The position numbers were made by a program, and so were the translations under genes. This document shows positions 15,906-25,046 of a DNA stretch of 64,000 bases, piece by piece. Within the stretch, counting starts at the first letter, position 1, and each line of letters begins with the position of its first letter. The notes under the pieces were generated by a model, which saw only the letters and a program-made list of their open reading frames with translations, did no database searches and was not told the DNA's origin. Origin of the DNA: CAZOVB01 sp964583095 (GTDB taxonomy: Bacteria > Planctomycetota > Phycisphaerae > SM23-33); contig CAZOVB010000002.1 of assembly GCA_964583095.1 (NCBI GenBank), positions 1 through 64,000 of the forward strand, given 5' to 3'.

Positions 15906-17279
15906 TCAGTCTCCGATGCCCAGGCTCCGCAGTTTCTTACGCAGGGTGTTGCGATGCAGACCCAGGAGCCTGGCTGCATCCGTCTGGTTCCCCTCGCACA
16001 GACGCATGGCCCGGCGGATCACCGCCCGTTCGACCGATTCAACCGCCCTGCGATACAACTCCCCCTGCTCCTGGGCGATGGAGGCCACATACGCCTCGGC
16101 CGCATTCTCCGGCTGAGTCTCCCCCTTGTCCCAGCAGAGCCCGGAGAGATCTTCGGGATGGATCTCGTCGCCGGCCGCCAGTGCAGCAGCCTGCTGAAGA
16201 ACGTTTCGAAGCTGTCGGACATTGCCCGGCCAATCACATTCTCGCAGGATCTCCGCCGCGGAGGGACTCAACCGCATCGGCTGGGGAAGCTGGGCCAGGA
16301 AGTGCTGGGCCAGTTCGTCGATATCCCCTTCTCGCCGGCCCAGCGGAGGCATGACCAGGCGTCCCACGGCCAGGCGGTAGTACAGGTCCCGGCGGAATTT
16401 GCCCTGGCGGACAAAGGTCTCCAAATCCCGGTTGGTTGCCGCGAGGACACGAACGTCCAACTGGATGTTCCGCGTGGAGCCCACTCGCTGAATGGTGTGC
16501 GTATCCAGCACGCGGAGCAGTTTCACCTGGGCTTCGGGGGGCAGTTCGCCGATCTCGTCCAGCAGGAGGGTGCCGCCCTGGGCGGCCTCGAATTTGCCCG
16601 GCGCGTCGCCGGCAGCCCCGGTGAAGCTCCCGCGGGAGCGTCCGAAGAGTTCGCTCTCGACCAGCGAAACCGGCAGAGCGCCGCAGTTGACCGCCTCGAA
16701 AGGCCCCTCCGATCGCGGGCTGTGAGCGTGGATCGCCCGGGCGGCGAGTTCCTTGCCCGTGCCGGTCCGGCCCTCGATGAGCACGCTGCAGTCGCTGACG
16801 CTCAGCCGGGCGATGCGCTTGTAGACTTCCTGCATCGCCCCGCTGCTGCCGACCAGGAGCGAATCGCTCCCGGCCGCACCGGCCTGGTCTCGGTCGGCCT
16901 CTCTGGGTTGCAGCGACGCAAGGGCCCTCGAAGCGACCTTCAGCGCCCGGTCCATGTCGATGGGCTTGGGAAGGTAATCAAACGCCTTGCCCCGCATCGC
17001 ACGAAGGACGGTCTCCATGTCCCCGTAGGCCGTGATCATCACCACCGCCGATTCGGGCATCTCCCCTGCCCACTCGTCCAGCAGGTCCAGCCCGCTGCCG
17101 TCGGGAAGTCGCACGTCCAGGAAGATCACTTTGGGCCCCTTCCGCGATGCGATCTCCCGGGCCGCGGCAATGGACGAGGCCTCGAGCACCTGCCAGCGGC
17201 GCTTGGAGAAGAACCTCCCAAACGCGGTGCAGATCGATGCTTCATCATCCACGACCAGCAACGTTTTCTCTTCAGCCAT
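15906..17279 (-). CDS. Sigma-54-dependent response regulator (NtrC family)
   Basis: 457 aa from ATG 17279, overlapping the end of the kinase gene by 8 bp (translational coupling). Receiver domain at residues 1-120 with acidic pocket VVDDE and phospho-acceptor Asp in FLDVRLPDGSG. AAA+ sigma-54 interaction domain at about 150-380 with Walker A EGRTGTGKE, the GAFTGA loop in the form GSFTGA, and Walker B TLLLDEIGELP. A C-terminal Fis-type HTH ends in ALRLCEGNQ-type spacing and LGLHRNTLRKKLRSLGI. It activates RpoN promoters when phosphorylated by its partner kinase. Two matching palindromes and a consensus RpoN promoter lie immediately downstream of it, in front of the TonB receptor. Confidence 0.93.
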   Translation of the reverse strand: MAEEKTLLVVDDEASICTAFGRFFSKRRWQVLEASSIAAAREIASRKGPKVIFLDVRLPDGSGLDLLDEWAGEMPESAVVMITAYGDMETVLRAMRGKAFDYLPKPIDMDRALKVASRALASLQPREADRDQAGAAGSDSLLVGSSGAMQEVYKRIARLSVSDCSVLIEGRTGTGKELAARAIHAHSPRSEGPFEAVNCGALPVSLVESELFGRSRGSFTGAAGDAPGKFEAAQGGTLLLDEIGELPPEAQVKLLRVLDTHTIQRVGSTRNIQLDVRVLAATNRDLETFVRQGKFRRDLYYRLAVGRLVMPPLGRREGDIDELAQHFLAQLPQPMRLSPSAAEILRECDWPGNVRQLRNVLQQAAALAAGDEIHPEDLSGLCWDKGETQPENAAEAYVASIAQEQGELYRRAVESVERAVIRRAMRLCEGNQTDAARLLGLHRNTLRKKLRSLGIGD

Positions 17280-18702
17280 GACGCTGATTCTCCGCACGTC
17301 GGGGGCCGGTTGGCAAGAGCAAAACGAAATGCCCCCCCTCCCGGCCAGGCTCGACCCGCAGAATCCCTCCCGCAGCCTGGACGATGCGACGGCAGATGTA
17401 GAGCCCAAGCCCCGCGGAATCCGGACGGGTGGAAACGAACGGCTCGAAAATGCGCTCGCATTGCTCCGGCTCGACCCCCCTGCCGGTGTCCAGGACATCG
17501 ATTCGCACTTGCGCTTCATTCGGTGAAGACAGCTCCAGGCGCACCAGGCCCCCGCCCTGCATGGCCTCGACGGCATTGACCAGCAGGTTCAGCAGGACCT
17601 GTCCGAGGCGCCGTTCCTCGATGGCGGCCGGGGGCAAGGCCTCCTGCGCCTCGACTTCCAACCTGATACCCGCGTGGTCCAGTCGCGGACGCATCAGGGC
17701 CAGGACCGACTCGAGGACTTCCCCCGGCCTGCATGTGGCCTGGCCTGATTGGAGCGTCTCATCCGATGCATCCTCGCGGGCCGTCGAGGCCAGTTCCATC
17801 AGGTCGTTGAGGTAGAGTTCCATCCGATCCGCCTCGCGCACCACGGTCTCGAGGCTCTCCATCGCCGCCCCCGGGGGGACTTCTTCCCGCAGCAGGCGAA
17901 GGTGCATCTTTACACCGCTGAGCGGATTGCGCAGCTCGTGGGCAACCGAGGCTGAGAGCTTGCCCAGCACCGCAAGCTGCTGCGAACGGGCCAGGCCCTT
18001 CCGGGTGATTTCCAGTTGATCCAGCAGGTGCTCGAAAGACCTTCGCAGTCGAACCAGTTCGCGAGGCCCGGAACCGGCAACCTTCGGGGCACTGAGCTGA
18101 TCGGGGTGCTCGGCCAGGGCGTCCATGCGATCCGCAAGGCGACGAATGGGGCGTGAGACCGTCCAGGAAAGCCCCGCAGCCAGGATCGTCGCCCCCACCG
18201 CTGCCAGCAGGGCGACCCAGGCTACGCGCCCCGCGACACGTCGGGAGGTCTGTTCGAACTGCTCAGCCCCGGCCAGGGCGTAGAGATTCCACCGGTAGGT
18301 CGCCCCGCCGGTGGGGTCCTGGCGGGTTACCGGGTGGGAGGCAAAGCGGACAAGGCGGCCCTGGAGTTGAACCTGCCCGTCCTGGACGTCCGAGGAAGCC
18401 TGGGCCAGGACCGCCTGCGTTGCAGCCTCCGAAACCGTCGAGCCGGCCACCTGTCCCCCGGCGGCCCCGATGGCCACGAAGTCCAGGTCAAACATTCGCT
18501 TCAGCTTGGACATCATCGTGTCGCTCAGGGGGTAGCTCTCTTCCTGGAGGAAGGCGGCGGTGTTGCGTGCGACCTCCCGGACCAGTCTCTGCTCGACCGC
18601 TTCGGAGGCGATGCGAGAGGCCAGGGTTCCAAGAACCGCCGCGACGGCGACGACAAGCAGGTTGATTCCCAGGATCATCCGCACGCTGATGCTGGTTGAC
18701 AT
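17272..18702 (-). CDS. Membrane sensor histidine kinase
   Basis: 476 aa, ATG 18702 with AAGGAG upstream. TM1 at about residues 8-30, a periplasmic sensing region of about 130 residues, TM2 near 160-182, HAMP linker, HisKA domain with the phospho-accepting His in SVAHELRNPL, and a HATPase domain with N box NLLVNAVEAM, DTGRGV and GLGLYICRRIV. It is the cognate kinase of the overlapping NtrC-family regulator gene. The periplasmic domain shows no family I recognise; presumably it detects the substrate or the lack of the substrate of the TonB receptor controlled downstream. Confidence 0.92.
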   Translation of the reverse strand: MSTSISVRMILGINLLVVAVAAVLGTLASRIASEAVEQRLVREVARNTAAFLQEESYPLSDTMMSKLKRMFDLDFVAIGAAGGQVAGSTVSEAATQAVLAQASSDVQDGQVQLQGRLVRFASHPVTRQDPTGGATYRWNLYALAGAEQFEQTSRRVAGRVAWVALLAAVGATILAAGLSWTVSRPIRRLADRMDALAEHPDQLSAPKVAGSGPRELVRLRRSFEHLLDQLEITRKGLARSQQLAVLGKLSASVAHELRNPLSGVKMHLRLLREEVPPGAAMESLETVVREADRMELYLNDLMELASTAREDASDETLQSGQATCRPGEVLESVLALMRPRLDHAGIRLEVEAQEALPPAAIEERRLGQVLLNLLVNAVEAMQGGGLVRLELSSPNEAQVRIDVLDTGRGVEPEQCERIFEPFVSTRPDSAGLGLYICRRIVQAAGGILRVEPGREGGHFVLLLPTGPRRAENQRHG

Positions 18703-19225
18703 TTTCTGCTCCTTCGATCGGATCTCTGCCGGAATGAGTATATCCGTTCATCGCCTCCGAGGCCAAAGGGTGGAAGTCTTCCCTTTGCCCAGGGGGGGAA
18801 AAGATCGGTAAGACCCCAGAGCCCCCATTTCGCATCATCGCTTCCGCACTTGATAGACCACCTGGGGCAATGGGCTTTCAGCCTGCCGAAAAGAGAAAAT
18901 TATCCAAAACATCAGAACGTCTGATTTCCGCCGCAAACGCAGACCTCTTCGCGAGACCCCCACAAGCTATTCAGTCAAAACGAGTTGAGATTTCAGCTCC
19001 TCTCCCTTCGGCCCCGGGGCGAAACTCCCGACCGAAGACGCCGATGGCAAGGGGGTTTTCTTGCTTGCCTATTCGTCCGCTACGCGTGAAGAATAGGGCA
19101 TTCCTGTCATTTGTCTTTTTGCCAATTCCTGTCGGGTCGGTAAGGCCTGCAGGTTCGTGGGGCATCGGTACACGGCGGAGGTTATCCGACCGCCGCCAGA
19201 AGACAGCCTGAAACCCGAGGTCATC
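18703..19225. other. Intergenic region between two divergent kinase genes
   Basis: 523 bp without a believable gene. It contains the perfect 15-bp palindrome ATCAGA-ACG-TCTGAT at 18911-18925, a possible operator for either kinase gene. No clear sigma-70 or sigma-54 promoter was found. Confidence 0.4.
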
Positions 19226-21460
19226 ATGTCCACATCCACCGGTTCCCTTGCGAAGGAATGCCTCGCCGGCCGTCACCTGTTCACCATCGAGTCCAGGCCC
19301 TTCGCCCAGCAGCTACCCGCCGTAGCCGACTTCCTCCAGCCCGGAAGCCAGGCACGCCATCGCTGTGTTCTGATCTGCGATCCGCAGAACTTCGAGCCTT
19401 TCCTGGCTCTGCTGCAAACACGAGGAAACGACGTCGACGAACTGCTCGAATCCCAGAGCCTGATCTTGCAGAACAGTCAGGAGTTCTACTCTCCCAGGGA
19501 ACAGATCAACCCGGAGAGAATGATTGCCCGGCTCTCCGACGCCATCCGCAAGGGCCGCGAGGACGGCTTTTCCCATCTCCGGGCGGTGGGAGAAATACCC
19601 TACCAGGATCTCAACCAGGCCCAGGCACAGAACCTGGTGGAATACGAAGCGCAGGTCGGCGCACTGCTGATCGGCTCGGGCCTCTCGGCATTGTGCTACT
19701 TCCGGCGGGGTCAACTGGCCCCCGAGACGCTGATCCAGATCATGGAACTCCACCAGAAGGTCGCCATCGACGGCCAGGCCTACGACAACCCCTACTACAA
19801 GCCGCCGGAGGAGTACTTCGCTTCCGGTTCCGACCAGACCCAGCAGATGCGCCTGGACAGAATGCTACAGACCCTGAGCCGCCTGGGCAGCGGCCGACAG
19901 GCCCTGATGGAATCCGAGAGACGGTATCGAGCCCTTGTCGAGGCGGCCCCCCTTGGCATTCTCCTGGTCCAGGACGGAAAGTACGAGTATACCAATCGCA
20001 CAGGGGCGGCCATGCTCGGGTACGACGACCCGGAGCAGGTCAAGGGGCTCGACGCGCTGGCCTCCATCTCTCAGCCCAGCCGCAAGACGGTGCAGCACCG
20101 CATCGAGAATATCCGCAGGGGCCAGGGCAATCCGCCGACCGAAATCGAACTTCTCAGGCCCGACGGTTCGACACTTCCCGTCGAGAGCGTCTCGGTGCCC
20201 ATCCCCTACAACGGCGCACCGGCGGCGATCATCCTGGGCAGGGATATCAGTCAGGAACGTAAGCAACAGGAAGAACAGGAACTCATGCTGCAGCAGCGTG
20301 CCCGGATCCGCCGGCTTCAGAGTCTGGGCGCCCTGGCTGGAGGAATCGCACATGATTTCAATAACCTCCTGCTTTCCATCTCGGGAAACGCGGATCTGAT
20401 CCGCCGGCAGATCCAGCCCGACCAAGCCACCGAACTTTGCCTAGAGGAAGTGGACCGCTCCGTCCAGCGGGCCGAGAAACTCTGCCGGCGGCTGCTGGCC
20501 TATTCCGGCTCAGGGCGATTCTTCCCGGCCCCGACCGACCTGAGTCAGTTCGTCCTGTCGCTCAAGGCTTCCCTGCAACAGCAGGTTTCGGACAACCGAC
20601 TGGATCTGGATCTGGCCGAGGATCTCCCGCCGGTGGAAATCGATGCCGAACAGGTCACCGATGCGATTCTACAGCTTGTCGCCAACGCCGGCGAAGCCTC
20701 CAGGCCGGGCGATCGGATCCGAATCGCTACCCGGCTGCTTCATTGTGAGCCGGAGGATCTGCCCATCGGGACCGACGGCGAGCAGCTCCTGGCCGGCGAC
20801 TACCTCTGCCTGGAAGTCCACGACCAGGGATGCGGCATGGATCCCGAGGCCCTCGAACATGTCTTCGAGCCTTTCTACACCACCAAGTTCACCGGCCGAG
20901 GCCTGGGACTGCCCTCTGTCATGGGAATCATGCGAGGCCATCACGGCCTGATGCGTATCCGCTCCAGGGCCAAGGTCGGCACGAGCGTGGAACTGCTCTT
21001 CCCGCCCGCAACCCAGCAGCGCCGAGTTGCCTCCAGCCTCCCCGAGGCCGAACATCACGACAACAGCCATGACCAAAAACCAGAATCCCCTTCGCGGACT
21101 GTTCTGGTCGCCGATGACGAACCCAGTGTGCTTTCGCTGGTCCGGCGAATGCTCACCCGGGCGGGGTATGAGGTCTGCACCGCCTGCGACGGACAGGAGG
21201 CGATGGAGGTCTTCTCGCAGCGGCGCAATGAATTGGCCGCTGTCATCCTCGACGCCACCATGCCCCGGAAGGACGGGATCACCGCCCTGAAGGAATTGCG
21301 GGCGATGGATTCGGACATCCCCATCATTCTCTCCAGCGGTTACACGCAGGAGGAAGCCGCCGGCCGACTGGAGCAAAGGGAGCATTCCATGTTCATCCAG
21401 AAGCCCTACCGGATGGAGCAGTTGCTCAAATCCCTTGCCGACCTGGTCGGACCGGCCTGA
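19226..21460 (+). CDS. Hybrid histidine kinase with MEDS and PAS sensory domains
   Basis: 744 aa from ATG 19226 (GAGG upstream); the frame is open from 19157 but without a better start. Order: MEDS-like domain (about residues 10-200, as in the DcmR repressor and methanogen kinases), PAS (about 230-350, YRALVEAAPLGILLVQDG), HisKA with the phospho-His in AGGIAHDFNNLLLSI, HATPase (GLGLPSVMGIMRGHHG), then a receiver domain (about 625-740, VADDEPS and the acceptor Asp in VILDATMPRKDG). No membrane segment is seen, so it is cytoplasmic. The AHDFNN H-box plus C-terminal receiver is common in soluble hybrid kinases. No output protein is adjacent. Confidence 0.88.
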   Translation: MSTSTGSLAKECLAGRHLFTIESRPFAQQLPAVADFLQPGSQARHRCVLICDPQNFEPFLALLQTRGNDVDELLESQSLILQNSQEFYSPREQINPERMIARLSDAIRKGREDGFSHLRAVGEIPYQDLNQAQAQNLVEYEAQVGALLIGSGLSALCYFRRGQLAPETLIQIMELHQKVAIDGQAYDNPYYKPPEEYFASGSDQTQQMRLDRMLQTLSRLGSGRQALMESERRYRALVEAAPLGILLVQDGKYEYTNRTGAAMLGYDDPEQVKGLDALASISQPSRKTVQHRIENIRRGQGNPPTEIELLRPDGSTLPVESVSVPIPYNGAPAAIILGRDISQERKQQEEQELMLQQRARIRRLQSLGALAGGIAHDFNNLLLSISGNADLIRRQIQPDQATELCLEEVDRSVQRAEKLCRRLLAYSGSGRFFPAPTDLSQFVLSLKASLQQQVSDNRLDLDLAEDLPPVEIDAEQVTDAILQLVANAGEASRPGDRIRIATRLLHCEPEDLPIGTDGEQLLAGDYLCLEVHDQGCGMDPEALEHVFEPFYTTKFTGRGLGLPSVMGIMRGHHGLMRIRSRAKVGTSVELLFPPATQQRRVASSLPEAEHHDNSHDQKPESPSRTVLVADDEPSVLSLVRRMLTRAGYEVCTACDGQEAMEVFSQRRNELAAVILDATMPRKDGITALKELRAMDSDIPIILSSGYTQEEAAGRLEQREHSMFIQKPYRMEQLLKSLADLVGPA

Positions 21461-21571
21461 CCGGCGCCGGACCCATTTCATATTTATAAACGCACTTTGG
21501 AAAGCGACCAAATCGTGTTTTCTCCCGGGGGCATAACTTGGCCATTTCTTTATTTCCTACCGGAAATTCTA

Positions 21572-21600
21572 TTGCCCAAAGAGCGGCTTTGGACTACAAT
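21572..21600 (+). promoter_or_regulatory. Candidate sigma-70 promoter of an intergenic transcript
   Basis: TTGCCC, 17-bp spacer, TACAAT. No protein start follows; the sequence downstream folds into several hairpins and ends in a terminator, so this would drive a non-coding RNA starting near 21607. Confidence 0.5.
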
Positions 21601-21606
21601 CGTCGT

Positions 21607-21964
21607 CAGTGAATTGCGAAATTGCTTCGCGGTTTTCCCCGGCCCGCGGTCGGGAACAAATTTCAATATCCCGCTTCCCATGTTTTTGTTTTTGCCCTTC
21701 ATTGCAGATTGTCTCGGTTACAATGAAAAGCCCTTCTGAAGCGCGTATTATTCATCGACCGATCAACTTCGCACGACAATACAACAGCTTGATGCTTTGG
21801 GTCCTGCAACAGGACTCCCGGACCTAGGAGGAGGTCAGAGGCGCCCTGGGGCGAGTGAGCCGTACGCCCCAGGACGCGCCTCGTGATTCGATCGCCGTCC
21901 GGAAAGAAGCCGCAGTGGACACAGCACGGGCCCTGCCACCAACGGGCAGGGCCCGAAGCTTTTC
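21607..21964 (+). ncRNA. Candidate structured non-coding RNA of about 350 nt
   Basis: The 533-bp gap between the hybrid kinase and the HAD gene has no coding frame but dense hairpins on the + strand: GTCCTG-CAA-CAGGAC (21801-21815), GACCT-AGGAGG-AGGTC (21821-21836, with the Shine-Dalgarno-like AGGAGG alone in the loop), a 14-bp stem with a 2-nt bulge (21840-21853 with 21865-21880) and a final 11-bp terminator stem (21927-21955). A promoter-like pair precedes it. It does not show the conserved cores of RNase P RNA, tmRNA or SRP RNA. GGA motifs recur in or beside loops, as in RNAs that titrate CsrA, but this is only a suggestion. Confidence 0.4.
21927..21964 (+). terminator. Terminator hairpin
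   Basis: Perfect 11-bp stem CGGGCCCTGCC (21927-21937) and complement (21945-21955) with a 7-nt loop, then AAGCTTTTC. It could end the candidate RNA on the + strand; it lies 30 bp from the stop of the convergent HAD gene. Confidence 0.65.
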
Positions 21965-21993
21965 ATGAGAGGCACAGATCGGCCCGGAACCGC

Positions 21994-22656
21994 TCATTCG
22001 TCGATTGTAAAGCCCTTGAGACCCAGAGCTTCCAGCCCCTTTACGATCGAACTCATCTCGGCTGCGACAATTCCCCTCATGCCCAGTTCCCGCGCCGCAA
22101 CCACATTCTCCTCCCGGTCGTCGACGAAGACGGTCCGCTCCGGGGCCAGGGCAAGATACTCCAGGACGGCCTGGTAGGCTTGGGGCTCGGGCTTTCGACT
22201 GCCAAGCTCGTGGGAGAGGAAGATCCGCTCGAACCGCCTGACAATCTCCGGATACAGGCTCATCCAGACCTCGGCGTGAGCGACGTTGGTATTGGTCAGG
22301 GCTACAAGGCGCAGGCCCCGACGGGCAAGGGCATCAAGCAGTTGGATCGCGCCTCCCACCAGTCCGAAGAACACGGCGTTCCAACCGGAGAGAAAACATT
22401 CCATGGAGAAGCCCGGGGCCCCAAGCAGCCCGGCAAGCCGGGTGCGGTACTGATCGACCGTCATTTCCCCGCGCTCCAGCTCCTGGTAGGTCCCGTCCTG
22501 CCAGAGACGCGCGACAACTTCCTCCGGGGCCATATTGCATGCGCGCGCCCACGGGCCGGCGCACTGTTTCATCCGGACATCGATCAGCACTCCGCCCAGG
22601 TCAAAGACCACCGCTTCAACGGGAAGAGCCGCCTTGTCTGGAGACGATTCGTGCAT
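21994..22656 (-). CDS. HAD-superfamily (subclass IA) phosphatase-like hydrolase
   Basis: 220 aa from ATG 22656; a TTG five codons earlier is possible, and neither has a strong ribosome-binding site. Motif I VVFDLGGVL has the nucleophile Asp, motif II is in LVALTNTN, the motif III Lys lies in GSRKPEPQAY and motif IV is VFVDDREENV. The DLGGV form (Leu-Gly in place of the usual second Asp region) is seen in YihX-like and haloacid dehalogenase-like members. It is a soluble enzyme that probably removes phosphate from a small metabolite. It starts 20 bp after the FMN-binding gene on the same strand. Confidence 0.82.
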   Translation of the reverse strand: MHESSPDKAALPVEAVVFDLGGVLIDVRMKQCAGPWARACNMAPEEVVARLWQDGTYQELERGEMTVDQYRTRLAGLLGAPGFSMECFLSGWNAVFFGLVGGAIQLLDALARRGLRLVALTNTNVAHAEVWMSLYPEIVRRFERIFLSHELGSRKPEPQAYQAVLEYLALAPERTVFVDDREENVVAARELGMRGIVAAEMSSIVKGLEALGLKGFTIDE

Positions 22657-22675
22657 GGCTCGGGCAGGCAAGCAG

Positions 22676-23098
22676 CTACGGCTGATTGGCGGGAGCTTTC
22701 TCCAGCGCCTCGCCGACCGCCTTGGTCAGGGACTTGCTCATCGGAGTGGCCCCGGTCTTGACATCCACTTCCAGCGACTGGGCATCGACGATCCGGGCCA
22801 GTACCTTTTTGCCCCGTTTGTCGTACTTGTCTTCCTTGCGCCCGACCCGCGTGGCCTCGATCTTCGTCACGCGTTTCCTGGCGACCTTCACCTTCACCGT
22901 GTAGCTGCGTTTCTTGTACTTGGCCTGGCTTTCGTACACGCCGTCCTGTACCTGGGCAAAGCCGGCTGCCTTGGCATCGACCTTGGCTTCAGCAGCGTCC
23001 CCGGCGGCTTCGACCGGCTTGCCGGCCTCCTCGCTGCTTTCGGATATGAACGCGAGTCCCCCAAAGATGACCAAGCCGATGATTCCAAGAAGCTTCAT
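22676..23098 (-). CDS. Small membrane-anchored FMN-binding domain protein
   Basis: 140 aa; ATG 23098 has GAGGAG seven bases upstream. An N-terminal hydrophobic helix (residues 2-20) acts as signal or anchor. After an Ala/Glu-rich linker comes a single FMN_bind-type domain (about 50-135) that begins DGVYESQAKYKK and ends with DVKTGATPMSKSLTKAV. In this family, flavin is attached through phosphoester to the Thr of the S/T-G-A-T motif near the end, usually by an ApbE-type transferase, which is not present here. An extracytoplasmic flavin electron carrier is the likely role. Confidence 0.7.
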   Translation of the reverse strand: MKLLGIIGLVIFGGLAFISESSEEAGKPVEAAGDAAEAKVDAKAAGFAQVQDGVYESQAKYKKRSYTVKVKVARKRVTKIEATRVGRKEDKYDKRGKKVLARIVDAQSLEVDVKTGATPMSKSLTKAVGEALEKAPANQP

Positions 23099-23238
23099 GT
23101 ACTGTCTCCTCATTTCGAGTAGTCACTGTCGCGGTGGCGATAGTATAGACCGTCCCGGCCTCGGAGGCACCCGCTATTTCGGTTCAACCTTCTCTCGGCG
23201 TCTTGAGCTTGCAGCCAACAGCCCCCCCGAGTATCCTC

Positions 23239-23649
23239 ATGGACATGCATACCGAAACATTCCAGGTTCGAACCCAGTCGCGAAGCGAGATGCAGAACAT
23301 CGATTCCCAGCTGCGTTTCATCGTCCGGGAAAGCGGCATCCGCAACGGACTGGTTACGATCTACGTTCCCCATACGACTGCGGGGGTGACCATCAACGAA
23401 AATGCCGATCCGGACGTGATTCACGACGTCCTGGAGGCCCTGGACCGTGCCGTGCCCTGGCGGCAGGACTTCTACCAGCACGGCGAAGGCAATTCCGCTG
23501 CCCATATCAAGAGTTCGATGGTCGGATGCAGCTTGAGCCTGCCCCTGGTCGACTCCGAGCTGCCCTTCGGGACGTGGCAGTCGGTCTTCTTCTGCGAGTT
23601 CGACGGCCCGCGCACACGAAAGGTCCTCGTGAGCATAACGGAAGGCTGA
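23239..23649 (+). CDS. yjbQ: YjbQ-family (UPF0047) protein
   Basis: 136 aa from ATG 23239 (a second Met two codons later is equally possible). The signature HTTAGVTINENADPDV, followed by HGEGNSAAHIKSSMVG and the end pattern LPFGTWQSVFFCEFDGPR, covers nearly the whole protein and fits the family length. Members form trimers with a His-rich metal site and show weak thiamine-phosphate synthase activity in E. coli; the physiological role is unclear. Confidence 0.9.
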   Translation: MDMHTETFQVRTQSRSEMQNIDSQLRFIVRESGIRNGLVTIYVPHTTAGVTINENADPDVIHDVLEALDRAVPWRQDFYQHGEGNSAAHIKSSMVGCSLSLPLVDSELPFGTWQSVFFCEFDGPRTRKVLVSITEG

Positions 23650-23816
23650 GACGACTGGCCGTCAAGCAGCGCCTGGACAAAGCAAGAACGCCCGCCAACA
23701 AGCACAGGGCTTCCGGCCACAACAAAGCAGGATCGATTGTGTCTCTCCGGCGTCCGTCCCGGCATTCAACTTCGTCTTCATCGGCCTGGGGACCCGCAAT
23801 GGTCACCACCTTAAAC

Positions 23817-23847
23817 GGGACGCTCCACCTGACAGGCAGAGCGTCCC
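23817..23847 (-). terminator. Hairpin downstream of rho
   Basis: 9-bp perfect stem GGGACGCTC/GAGCGTCCC with a 13-nt loop, 36 bp past the rho stop. The T-run on the leftward strand is short (GTTTAAGG), so termination is probable but not certain. Confidence 0.55.
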
Positions 23848-23882
23848 GGGGGTTGTCGCAGTATGAGCGTCTCGAGGCGGGC

Positions 23883-25046
23883 TCAGCGGAGGTCGAGCTG
23901 GCGCAGGAACTCTTCGTTGCTGGCGTATCGCTGAAGGCCCTTGAGCAGTGCGGGCATCTCGTCTTCGATGCTCAGTCCGCTCAGGTATCGGCGGAGCATG
24001 TGGATCTTGGGAAGCTGCCACGGCTCGACAAGCAGCTCTTCCTTCCGGGTCCCGCTCTGGGGGATGCTGATCGCCGGCCAGATGCGCTTCTCGGCCAGTT
24101 TGCGGTCCAGTTGGATCTCCATATTGCCCGTTCCCTTGAACTCCTCGAAGATCAAGTCGTCCATTCGGCTGCCGGTCTCGACCAGAGCGGTTGCAAGAAT
24201 GGTCAGGCTCCCGCCGTCTTCGAGCTTCCTGGCGGCACCGAACTGGCGCTTGGGGGTTTCCAGGGCGCGAATGTCCACGCCGCCGGTCATCGTTCTGCCC
24301 GAGCCCTCGATGTACCGGTTGTAGGCCCGACCCAGACGGGTGAGGCTGTCCAGGAGAACCACCACATCCTGGCCGAACTCGGCCATGCGCTTGGCGCGTT
24401 CGATGCTGAACTCAGCCACGCGGACGTGGTTGGAGATTTCCTGGTCATTGTTGGAGGCGACGACCTCGGCCTTGGGGCACTTGCGACGGAAGTCGGTGAC
24501 TTCCTCCGGACGTTCATCGACCAGGAGAATCATGATGTGGCAGTCGGGAGAATTCTCTGCCACGGAGTTGGCGATCTGCTGGAGCAGGATCGTCTTGCCC
24601 GAGCGGGGCGGGGCGACGATGAGGCCTCGCTGGCCCTTGCCCAGGGGGCAGATCAGATCCAGCACACGCATTTCCAACGGCCCGCCGGTGGTTTCCAGCT
24701 TGATCCGAGGGTGCGGATCCACGACGGTCAGGTCGTTAAAAGCCACCACGTCGGTGTAATCGTCGGCCTCTTTGCCGTTGATCTTCTCGATGTTGTCGAG
24801 CTTGGGGCCGCCCTTCTTCTTGCTGGGGGGCACGCAGCTTCCCTCGATGTGCAGGCCTGTGCGAAGCCCGCCGTGTCGGACAAAGTCCTTCCCGACGAAC
24901 ACATCTCCGGGCGTTGCACGATAATCGTTTTCGGGTTTGCGGAGGAAGCCGTAGCCCTTGTCGGTGATTTCCAGAACACCTGAAGCGGGCATGACTTTCT
25001 TCTGTCCACTCCCAGCGTCGACGGTTTCGGTTCGATTGCGACTCAT
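23883..25046 (-). CDS. rho: Transcription termination factor Rho
   Basis: 387 aa from ATG 25046, with AAGGAAGG upstream; the extension to 25118 has no start signal. The N-terminal cold-shock-like RNA-binding domain (about residues 20-105: GVLEITDKGYGFLRKPENDY) leads into the hexameric ATPase with P-loop APPRSGKTILLQ, Walker B VVVLLDSLTRLGRAYN, Q-loop region and the arginine-finger region. It lacks the long N-terminal insertion seen in some high-GC bacteria. It binds nascent RNA and pulls it from RNA polymerase. Confidence 0.97.
   Translation of the reverse strand: MSRNRTETVDAGSGQKKVMPASGVLEITDKGYGFLRKPENDYRATPGDVFVGKDFVRHGGLRTGLHIEGSCVPPSKKKGGPKLDNIEKINGKEADDYTDVVAFNDLTVVDPHPRIKLETTGGPLEMRVLDLICPLGKGQRGLIVAPPRSGKTILLQQIANSVAENSPDCHIMILLVDERPEEVTDFRRKCPKAEVVASNNDQEISNHVRVAEFSIERAKRMAEFGQDVVVLLDSLTRLGRAYNRYIEGSGRTMTGGVDIRALETPKRQFGAARKLEDGGSLTILATALVETGSRMDDLIFEEFKGTGNMEIQLDRKLAEKRIWPAISIPQSGTRKEELLVEPWQLPKIHMLRRYLSGLSIEDEMPALLKGLQRYASNEEFLRQLDLR

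Noticed and set aside
21540..21964. RNase P RNA, tmRNA or SRP RNA
   Set aside because: GTCCGGAAAGAAG near 21897 recalls the SRP GGAA loop, but the surrounding symmetric loop is not formed; the conserved RNase P and tmRNA cores are not present.
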